Assembly: GCA_023392075.1 (NCBI GenBank) | Contig: JAEVZU010000033.1 | Coordinates: forward strand, 1-11,781 | Origin: Bacillota bacterium | Lineage (GTDB): Bacteria; Bacillota; Clostridia; Acetivibrionales; DSM-1351 | Direction: 5' to 3' | DNA length: 11,781 bases | Shown: positions 1 to 5,493 of the stretch, one piece after another | How positions within the stretch are numbered: position 1 is the stretch's first letter | How the letters are laid out: each line of letters opens with the position of its first letter | The notes under the pieces: model-generated | What the model saw: only the letters and a program-made list of their open reading frames with translations | Told to the model about the DNA's origin: nothing | Database searches by the model: none | Translations under genes and position numbers: made by a program

Positions 1-821
1 TATCCATACCAATTTATCTGCTTTTGACCGTATTTGCCGTTATTGTGATATTTCCAATATTCTATATAATATTATCGTCTTTCAAATCAACAGCAGATAT
101 ATTGACATCAACATCATTCTTTCCCTCTTCAATAAGCTTTGACAATTATGTACGCGCATGGAAGCTTTCAAATTTTCAGACTTATATGTGGAACAGCATA
201 TTTATGTGCAGCTTTATTGTAGCAGGAACCATTATTACTTCAATTACTTCGGGTTATGTATTTTCCCGCAGCAGCTTCCGGGGCAAAAATTTGATACTGC
301 TTATCATAACCTCCTCAATGTTTATTTCGGCAGGAAGCCTGTATCTGTATCCACAGCTTAAAATAGCGAAACTGCTAAATATTAACACATCGCTTTGGGG
401 AGTAATAATTATATATATATTTGGAATAAATGTTACAAATCTTTATATTTCAAAAGGTTTCATAGATTCAATACCGAAAGAGATCGATGAGGCGGCGAAG
501 GTTGACGGCTGCAGTTTTTTCAGAATATTCTACAATATCATTTTCCCATTGACGAAACCTTTGATAGCTACGGTCGGATTGCTTTCCTTTATGAATTCGT
601 GGAATGATTATCTGCTGCCAATGGTATTCACCTTGGGCAATCCAAAAAGCCAGCCTCTGGTAGTTGGAATCATATCAATGAAAAGCAGCGGAGAGACTAT
701 TTCTTCATGGGACTTGATGATGGCCGGAACAACGATGGCAGTCGTTCCCATGCTGATAGTCTTTGTATGTCTGAATAAGTACTTTGTTGCAGGACTTACC
801 AGCGGTGCGGTAAAAGGATAA
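1..821 (+). CDS. Carbohydrate ABC transporter permease, MalG type (5' end cut by window)
   Basis: Inner-membrane permease of a binding-protein-dependent sugar importer (CUT1 type). It would pair with a MalF-like partner and an MsmX/MalK-like ATPase to bring sugars into the cell. The frame is open from position 3, so the N-terminus lies outside the window; about 272 residues are visible against the usual 275-290 for MalG proteins. The diagnostic cytoplasmic EAA loop is clear: EAAKVDG begins at base 489 and is followed by FFRIFYNIIFPLTKP, the site that docks the ATPase. Several hydrophobic segments flank it, and the protein ends with a typical short tail (GLTSGAVKG). It lies 30 bases upstream of an aldolase-family gene on the same strand, so both probably belong to one sugar-use operon. 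The substrate cannot be read from this fragment. Confidence 0.93.
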   Translation, partial: SIPIYLLLTVFAVIVIFPIFYIILSSFKSTADILTSTSFFPSSISFDNYVRAWKLSNFQTYMWNSIFMCSFIVAGTIITSITSGYVFSRSSFRGKNLILLIITSSMFISAGSLYLYPQLKIAKLLNINTSLWGVIIIYIFGINVTNLYISKGFIDSIPKEIDEAAKVDGCSFFRIFYNIIFPLTKPLIATVGLLSFMNSWNDYLLPMVFTLGNPKSQPLVVGIISMKSSGETISSWDLMMAGTTMAVVPMLIVFVCLNKYFVAGLTSGAVKG

Positions 822-851
822 AAAATAATAAAAAACAGAGGAGTTGTTTTT

Positions 852-1775
852 ATGTCTAAATTAATTACAGGAGTTTTACCAGCATTAATTACACCTATGG
901 ATGAGCATGGAAATATTTTAGTGGATTCGGCTAAACCTCTCATAGACTGGTATGAGAAGGAAAAGGCCGACGGACTGTACATGTTGGGCTGGACAGGCGA
1001 AGGCATGTATCTGTCGGTTCAGCAGAGAAAAACCTGGGCCGAAGCGGTTTTAAAAGCAAACAATAACAGGATGCCAATATTCGTACATGTGGGATATAAT
1101 GAAAATCTGGATGATTCGGTTGAGCTTGCACGCCATGCCGAAGAGCATGGAGCATATGCAGTAGCTTCGGTGGGGATTTCTTCCAAGTCCACACTTGCTG
1201 AAAATGTGGCATATTTCAAACGTATATCCGAAGCAGCTCCAAAAACTCCTTTCTATATATACTGGACCTCCAACGGAGAAATGCTGACAGGCGGAGAAAG
1301 AGTGGATCCCGATGAACTTCTGGAAGCCATGAAGGCCGTTCCTACTTTTAAGGGAATAAAGTTCACAGACAATAACTTCTATATACTTGAAAGATTTAAA
1401 AAATATAATCCGGATATCAATATACTCACCGGAGCCGACAACCTTGTAATATGCTCTGATATAATGGGTGCAGACGGCAATATTGGCGCACTGCAGGCAA
1501 TAACCTGCTATGATTTCAAAGTTCTGCTGGAAAAAATGAAGGAAGGAAACTACAAAGAGGCCAGGGAAATACAATACCGCACCAATGAAATAGCCGAAGC
1601 ATATTCGGTACGGGATCTCGGAACAATCCCGGGTATCAAGATCGTTATGGAACGGGTATACAACATACCGGCAGGTTATTGTTCACCCACCAGTCCATAC
1701 CTCCCGAAGGTCACAGATGAGGCTTTGATTGATAGCTACTTAAAGGTCTATAAGGATAACGTAATAAAAAGGTAA
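852..1775 (+). CDS. Dihydrodipicolinate synthase / N-acetylneuraminate lyase family aldolase
   Basis: A 307-residue TIM-barrel class I aldolase, the usual length for the DapA/NanA family. Family members form a Schiff base with pyruvate and make or break a C-C bond. Visible landmarks are the N-terminal GVLPALITPMDE strand, the GWTGE loop (residues 46-50), Tyr137 in FYIYW and the Schiff-base Lys170 in KGIKFTDNN, followed by GADN and GADGNIGA. The pyruvate-binding loop is normally GSTGE or GTTGE; here Trp47 takes the Ser/Thr place. The usual YNIP after the catalytic Tyr is replaced by YWTS. Its place directly behind a sugar permease argues for catabolism (sialic acid or a 2-keto-3-deoxy sugar acid) rather than lysine biosynthesis, but the substrate is inferred only from context. 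The ATG at 852 is preceded by GAGGAG at 8-base spacing. NanA-like is possible, but the unusual active-site loop keeps me from using the symbol. Confidence 0.88.
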   Translation: MSKLITGVLPALITPMDEHGNILVDSAKPLIDWYEKEKADGLYMLGWTGEGMYLSVQQRKTWAEAVLKANNNRMPIFVHVGYNENLDDSVELARHAEEHGAYAVASVGISSKSTLAENVAYFKRISEAAPKTPFYIYWTSNGEMLTGGERVDPDELLEAMKAVPTFKGIKFTDNNFYILERFKKYNPDINILTGADNLVICSDIMGADGNIGALQAITCYDFKVLLEKMKEGNYKEAREIQYRTNEIAEAYSVRDLGTIPGIKIVMERVYNIPAGYCSPTSPYLPKVTDEALIDSYLKVYKDNVIKR

Positions 1776-1796
1776 TTTTAGAAATAGTTTGCTCAC

Positions 1797-1865
1797 AAAG
1801 TACATGCCGGAAATTTGTACAGCTGGAACACTCGTGGTTCACTTACAATTTCAGGCATGTACTTT
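1797..1865 (+). terminator. Long hairpin after the aldolase gene, probable terminator
   Basis: A 69-base imperfect hairpin. The outer 12 bp (AAAGTACATGCC with GGCATGTACTTT) pair perfectly. One mismatch, a further 6 bp and 3 bp past a bulged T follow, and an inner GAAC/GTTC helix closes the top. The 3' arm runs into a short T stretch (TTTT, then AATTT). It begins 21 bases after the aldolase stop, where a terminator is expected. The weak T-tract and the large, nearly symmetrical stem leave open that it is a dispersed repeat element or a structured 3' end that protects the message. Confidence 0.6.
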
Positions 1866-1914
1866 TAATTTAGTTTCCCATTTATTGTAGTTATACTCGT
1901 ACACTATAACAATA

Positions 1915-1932
1915 GTAATTCATGTAATTCAT
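1915..1932. repeat. Tandem 9-bp repeat
   Basis: Two exact head-to-tail copies of GTAATTCAT in the non-coding stretch between the aldolase hairpin and the TetR promoter. Probably a slippage duplication; no function is apparent. The remaining non-coding bases from 1866 to 2014 are AT-rich with no gene or other clear signal. Confidence 0.5.
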
Positions 1933-2014
1933 TTGTTTTATCTTTAGGAAGCCTCATTTTTTTATTCTTAAAATTCAATAGCGTTTGTGACGGTAAAAAT
2001 TTTTTTGAGGTACT

Positions 2015-2069
2015 ATTGACCGGTTGAGTCAATGGTATTATAATTATGCCATTGACTCAACCGGTCAAT
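2015..2069. promoter_or_regulatory. Perfect 21-bp inverted repeat, probable TetR operator pair
   Basis: The arms at 2015-2035 and 2049-2069 are exact reverse complements over 21 bp, separated by a 13-base AT-only-plus-one-G spacer that holds most of the -10 box. Each arm is itself a small dyad, TTGAC-N7-GTCAA, so the site can be read as two palindromic operators bracketing the -10 element. TetR-family dimers commonly bind such dyads of about 15-20 bp next to their own gene. Binding here by the protein encoded from 2108 is inferred from position and symmetry. Confidence 0.8.
2016..2044 (+). promoter_or_regulatory. Sigma-A promoter of the TetR-ABC operon
   Basis: TTGACC (2016-2021) as -35 and a perfect TATAAT (2039-2044) as -10, separated by exactly 17 bases. 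This is close to the consensus for the housekeeping sigma factor. Transcription would start near 2051, giving a leader of about 57 bases before the repressor start at 2108. The -35 lies inside the left arm, and the start site inside the right arm, of a perfect inverted repeat, so a bound repressor would block polymerase. Confidence 0.85.
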
Positions 2070-2091
2070 GAATTTCGGCGTTTTGCAGCTT

Positions 2092-2101
2092 GAAAGGAGG
2101 T
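2092..2101 (+). promoter_or_regulatory. Very strong ribosome binding site deciding an ATT start
   Basis: GAAAGGAGGT matches the 16S anti-Shine-Dalgarno sequence over ten bases. Seven bases separate the last G of GGAGG (2100) from an in-frame ATT at 2108. The only upstream in-frame start, TTG at 2090, would place this site inside the coding region and has no binding site of its own. The TTG at 2101 is out of frame. Confidence 0.75.
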
Positions 2102-2107
2102 TGTACT

Positions 2108-2749
2108 ATTTATTCCAATTTTTTAAAGCTTGATGAGGAAAAAAGACAGAGAATTCTCAATGCCGCCATGAAGGAGTTTGCCCGGCAGGGGTATAAAAAT
2201 GCTTCAACCGATAACATTGTAAAAGAAGCAAAAATTTCCAAGGGTGCTTTGTTTCACTATTTTAAAAATAAAAAGAGCTTGTTTCTGTTTTTATATGAAT
2301 ACTCTCTGGAAATCATAAGAAATGAAATATTGATGAAAATAAATTTTGAAATGACAGATATTTTTGACAGGCGAAGGCAGGCCACATTGCAAAAGATTGA
2401 GATTTACAAGATACACCCTTTGATTTATGAATTTGTTGCCATAGCATATATGGATGATTCCAATGAAATAAAGAAGGATATCCAGGGCAAGAGCAAAAAA
2501 TTGATGGTATATGGCAAGAGCAAGTTATATGAAGGCATTGATACATCCATGTTCCGTGAGGATGTTGATGTTGCCCGGGCCTTTGAAATAATAAACTGGA
2601 CAGCTGAAGGTGTGACAAATAAAATAATGTCCCAGATAAAAAATGTTCCGCTGGATAAATTGAACTATGATGAAATGCTGAATGAAATGGACATTTATAT
2701 GAATATGTTAAAAAAGATGTTTTATAAGGATGGAGGCGTTCATAAATGA
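2108..2749 (+). CDS. TetR/AcrR family transcriptional repressor (probable ATT start)
   Basis: A one-component regulator: an N-terminal DNA-binding domain and a C-terminal ligand-binding and dimerisation domain, 213 residues from the proposed start (usual family size 190-220). The helix-turn-helix lies at about residues 33-60 (STDNIVKEAKISKGALFHYFKNKK), after the typical helix EKRQRILNAAMKEFARQGY. The C-terminal half is helical, has no recognised signature and probably senses the ligand. I place the start at ATT 2108, seven bases after a perfect ribosome binding site; TTG at 2090 (219 residues) is the alternative. The first in-frame ATG (2168) would cut off part of the first helix. The stop overlaps the ATPase start by four bases (ATGA), implying translational coupling. 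It very likely represses its own operon through the inverted repeat at 2015-2069; the inducer is unknown. Confidence 0.92.
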   Translation: MYSNFLKLDEEKRQRILNAAMKEFARQGYKNASTDNIVKEAKISKGALFHYFKNKKSLFLFLYEYSLEIIRNEILMKINFEMTDIFDRRRQATLQKIEIYKIHPLIYEFVAIAYMDDSNEIKKDIQGKSKKLMVYGKSKLYEGIDTSMFREDVDVARAFEIINWTAEGVTNKIMSQIKNVPLDKLNYDEMLNEMDIYMNMLKKMFYKDGGVHK

Positions 2750-3630
2750 ATGTTATAGAAATTAAAAATCTTACAAAAACCTATGGTAAATCAAGAGGTA
2801 TAATTGATGTGAGTTTTAACGTGGAAGAAGGTGAGGTCTTTGGCTTTATTGGCCCTAACGGAGCCGGTAAATCCACAACAATAAGGACCTTGCTGTCGTT
2901 GATATATCCAACCGCAGGCAGTGCTGAAATATTTGGGGCCGATTGTGTAAAAAATGCGCCTGAAATAGCTAAAGAAATAGGCTATCTGCCTTCAGAAGTA
3001 TTTTATTATGACAAGATGAAGGTTATTGATGTGCTGAAATATTCCGCCAGTTTTTATAAAAAGGATTGCAGCAAGAGAATAAAGGATCTGGCTGAAATAA
3101 TGGATCTGGACTTGAAAAAGAGAGTTGATGACTTATCCTTTGGAAACAAGAAAAAGGTAGGTATAGTGCAGTCACTGCTGCATGAACCCAGGCTCATAAT
3201 TCTCGATGAGCCCACAAGCGGGCTGGATCCTTTGATGCAGCAGAAGTTCTTTGACCTGCTGGAGGAGGAAAACAAAAAAGGTGCTACAATCTTCATGTCC
3301 TCCCATGTTCTCAGCGAGGTGCAGAGAATGTGCACCCGCGTTGCCATAATCAAAGAGGGCAGGATCATCAAGCTTGAAACCATGAGCAATCTCACTGAAA
3401 ACAATTATAAAAAATTCAAGCTTGAAATCAAGGCCGGCATTGATAAGATGCATTTCCAGATAAACGGCGTAAGCAACCTTGAATTAAAGGGCAGTGTTCT
3501 GAGCTTCCTGTTTAAAGGAAATGTCAATACAATACTCAAAAAAATAACCGAAATTGACCTGAAAAATGTCTGGATAGAAGAGCCAAGCCTTGAGGAGATC
3601 TTTATGCACTACTACGAAAAGGAGGCCTGA
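2746..3630 (+). CDS. ABC transporter ATP-binding protein, ABC-2 exporter type
   Basis: The 294-residue ATPase that powers the two following membrane proteins. In order: Walker A GPNGAGKST (36-44), a degenerate Q-loop region (GYLPSEVFYYDKMKV), the signature LSFGNKKKVG in place of LSGGQ, Walker B LIILDEPTSGLDP, and the switch histidine in MSSHVLSEV. A C-terminal extension of about 80 residues follows, as is common in drug and peptide exporters of this class (DrrA/CcmA/YhaQ-like). The ATG overlaps the repressor stop (ATGA), with GGAGG nine bases upstream. The first permease starts four bases after its stop. The operon layout suggests efflux of a toxic compound, antibiotic or peptide; the sequence does not say which. 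Confidence 0.95.
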   Translation: MNVIEIKNLTKTYGKSRGIIDVSFNVEEGEVFGFIGPNGAGKSTTIRTLLSLIYPTAGSAEIFGADCVKNAPEIAKEIGYLPSEVFYYDKMKVIDVLKYSASFYKKDCSKRIKDLAEIMDLDLKKRVDDLSFGNKKKVGIVQSLLHEPRLIILDEPTSGLDPLMQQKFFDLLEEENKKGATIFMSSHVLSEVQRMCTRVAIIKEGRIIKLETMSNLTENNYKKFKLEIKAGIDKMHFQINGVSNLELKGSVLSFLFKGNVNTILKKITEIDLKNVWIEEPSLEEIFMHYYEKEA

Positions 3631-3634
3631 AGGT

Positions 3635-4429
3635 ATGAATATATTTCTTCACGAATTGAAGTCCGGCCGTAAATCAATAATCATTTGGGCCTGCTCCATG
3701 GCGGCGCTTGCTGTAATGTATATTCTGATCTACAAGGGCCTTGGCAATGATATTGCAGAATTTCAGAGCCTTATGAACAGTCTGCCGGAGGTTGCCAAGA
3801 AACTGCTCAGCATGTATGTGGAAAGTCTGTCCACACTTGAGGGTTTTTACTCCTTTGTATTTATATATGTAGTATTGTGCGGTGCTATCCAGGCTATGAA
3901 TCTTGGAGTTTCCATAATCTCCAAGGAGGTGCGTGAAAAGACTGCCGACTTTTTGCTGACAAAGCCCGTAAGCCGCAAGATAATTTTGACCTCAAAGATA
4001 ATGGCTGCTTTTGTCTCACTGCTTTTAACCAACATTATTTATCTGGCCATAACCTTACTTGCCGCACTCACTGTAAAAACCGATTTCAGCATGGAGGCAG
4101 TATTATTGGTTTCCATAACACTGTTGTTTATACAGCTGATTTTTATGGCCCTGGGGGTCATTGTAGCGGTTCTTGCAGGTAAAATCAGATCTGTTATAGC
4201 TGTTTCACTGAGCACTGTTTTCGGGTTTTTCATATTAAACATGTTCGGTTCGGTAATCGGGGAAGAAGCGGTAAGGTATATAACACCCTTCAAATACTTT
4301 GATTATGGTTATATTGTAAAAAACAATGCATATGAAATGCCATATATCATCGTTGGAGCTGCTTTTGTTATCGCAGCGGTTACTGTCAGCTATCTGGTTT
4401 ACACCAGAAAAGACGTACATGCCGTATAA
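3635..4429 (+). CDS. ABC-2 type permease, first of a paralogous pair
   Basis: A 264-residue integral membrane subunit with about six hydrophobic segments. It starts MNIFLHELKSGRKSIIIW, a short amphipathic cytoplasmic helix before the first membrane span, as in many ABC-2 permeases. Conserved internal landmarks are the cytoplasmic ISKEVREKTADFLLTKPVSR segment and RYITPFKYFDY near the last periplasmic-side loop. I chose ATG 3635 because GGAGG at 3621-3625 lies nine bases upstream; the frame is open further up (to 3590), but that part overlaps the ATPase gene. It most likely forms the export channel with the second permease, which has the same length and shares these motifs. Confidence 0.9.
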   Translation: MNIFLHELKSGRKSIIIWACSMAALAVMYILIYKGLGNDIAEFQSLMNSLPEVAKKLLSMYVESLSTLEGFYSFVFIYVVLCGAIQAMNLGVSIISKEVREKTADFLLTKPVSRKIILTSKIMAAFVSLLLTNIIYLAITLLAALTVKTDFSMEAVLLVSITLLFIQLIFMALGVIVAVLAGKIRSVIAVSLSTVFGFFILNMFGSVIGEEAVRYITPFKYFDYGYIVKNNAYEMPYIIVGAAFVIAAVTVSYLVYTRKDVHAV

Positions 4430-4492
4430 GGTAGAGGAGCTAACAAATTTCATTACAGTTTTGCGGTCGCTATGCGACTCAGGGAGGTTAAT

Positions 4493-5287
4493 ATGAACAT
4501 TTTTATAAGAGAAATGAGGGCTCATCGGAAATCTCTTATCTTTTGGAGTATTGGAATGCTTTTCATGATTGTTGCCGGGATGGGCAAGTTTACATCTTAT
4601 ACGGGTTCAGGCCAATCGATGAATGATATATTGGGTAAAATGCCAAAAGCACTGAAGGCTGTCTTAGGTTTTGGAACCCTGGATGTAACAACCGCAAGCG
4701 GCTTTTATGGCATGCTCTTCCTGTATCTTTTGATAATGGTTACGATTCATGCTGCAATGCTTGGTGCCAATATTATTGCAAAGGAGGAACGGGATAAAAC
4801 AACCGAGTTTTTAATGGTAAAGCCTGTATCGCGATTTACCGTAATATCAGCAAAGCTAGCGGCCGCATTGGCAAATATCCTGGTGCTGAATGCTATAACA
4901 CTGGTATTCTCAATTGCTATTGTTAACCAATATGCAAAAGGAGAGCAGATCAACGGTGATATTTCCATTCTTATGGTGGGAATGCTGTTGGCGCAGCTTT
5001 TGTTCCTTTTTATGGGAAGCGGTATAGCTGCGGCCAGCAAGAATCCCAAAATATCCGCATCAATTGCCACAACAATACTTTTGGTAACATATATCATAGC
5101 TATTCTGACGGATATGAACGAGAAGCTTGCAGCACTCAAATATATTACCCCGTTTAAATACTTTGAAGCCCAGCAGATATATGAAGGAGGATTGAAGCCT
5201 GTTTTTGTTGTATTGTCACTTATTATCATCTCTGTAATGTTGTGGGTAACTTATACTTTTTACAGGAAAAGAGATTTGAAGGTGTAA
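4493..5287 (+). CDS. ABC-2 type permease, second of a paralogous pair
   Basis: A 264-residue membrane protein, the same length as the preceding permease and clearly its paralogue. It has MNIFIREMRAHRKSLIFW at the N-terminus, IIAKEERDKTTEFLMVKPVSR in the middle and KYITPFKYFEA near the end. About six hydrophobic segments are visible. The start at ATG 4493 follows GGGAGGT at suitable spacing; an in-frame ATG at 4472 is upstream of that site and less likely. It is separated from the first permease by 63 bases holding a small stem (GTCGC-TAT-GCGAC, 4466-4478) but no terminator, so it should belong to the same transcript. The pair with a single ATPase suggests a heterodimeric membrane unit served by two copies of the ATPase. 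Confidence 0.9.
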   Translation: MNIFIREMRAHRKSLIFWSIGMLFMIVAGMGKFTSYTGSGQSMNDILGKMPKALKAVLGFGTLDVTTASGFYGMLFLYLLIMVTIHAAMLGANIIAKEERDKTTEFLMVKPVSRFTVISAKLAAALANILVLNAITLVFSIAIVNQYAKGEQINGDISILMVGMLLAQLLFLFMGSGIAAASKNPKISASIATTILLVTYIIAILTDMNEKLAALKYITPFKYFEAQQIYEGGLKPVFVVLSLIIISVMLWVTYTFYRKRDLKV

Positions 5288-5302
5288 TTTAAGGTGTAAT
5301 TT
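5279..5302. repeat. Tandem 12-bp duplication spanning the permease stop codon
   Basis: AAGGTGTAATTT occurs twice head to tail. The first copy contains the last two codons and the TAA stop of the second permease. Because the unit is 12 bases, the second copy repeats Lys-Val-stop in the same frame. It is a recent-looking slippage duplication that leaves a back-up stop. Confidence 0.7.
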
Positions 5303-5324
5303 TTTATCAACCGGTAACTTCATG

Positions 5325-5410
5325 AAATAGGATACGCAAAAATAATTATGAAAAACTGTTTTACTTTCGTGGCATTTTATTGCAATTGTTTTTAACCGTG
5401 CATCCTATTT
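5325..5410 (+). terminator. Weak inverted repeat after the exporter operon, possible terminator
   Basis: AAATAGGAT (5325-5333) pairs with ATCCTATTT (5402-5410) over nine bases, with partly matching flanking bases (ACGC against GTGC). The loop is large, about 68 bases, and the downstream T-tract is only TTTT-like. It is the only dyad in the 206 bases between the exporter operon and the next gene, so it may mark the transcript end, but it is not a classic terminator. Confidence 0.3.
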
Positions 5411-5463
5411 TATTAAGTTGTCGTTATCCTGATTACAAAACTGTATCATTATAGTAAAATTGG

Positions 5464-5491
5464 AAAGGAGAAATTTGTTTAAAGGAGAAAT
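5464..5491 (+). promoter_or_regulatory. Duplicated ribosome binding site before the RDD gene
   Basis: AAAGGAGAAAT occurs twice (5464-5474 and 5481-5491). The second copy is correctly placed for ATG 5494. The first precedes an out-of-frame TTG (5474) that would open a frame of about 30 codons ending inside the gene. It could be a standby ribosome site or a chance duplication. Confidence 0.5.
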
Positions 5492-5493
5492 GC

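Noticed and set aside
608..1006. A 132-codon minus-strand frame across the permease-aldolase junction
   Set aside because: It overlaps two real genes on the other strand and lacks any recognisable domain or start signal.
1050..1574. A 174-codon open frame on the minus strand inside the aldolase gene
   Set aside because: It lies wholly opposite a well-supported enzyme gene, has no ribosome site and its Cys/Phe/Ile-rich translation resembles no family.
4466..4478. Small hairpin GTCGC-TAT-GCGAC between the two permeases
   Set aside because: Only five base pairs, with no T-run after it; it is too weak to be a terminator and no other role is evident.
4747..5229. A 160-codon open frame on the minus strand inside the second permease
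   Set aside because: It mirrors the hydrophobic codons of the permease and has no ribosome binding site or family features.
5307..5315. TCAACCGGT, a nine-base match to the operator arm, after the exporter operon
   Set aside because: It is too short, lacks the dyad partner and lies at the operon end, where an operator has no obvious role.
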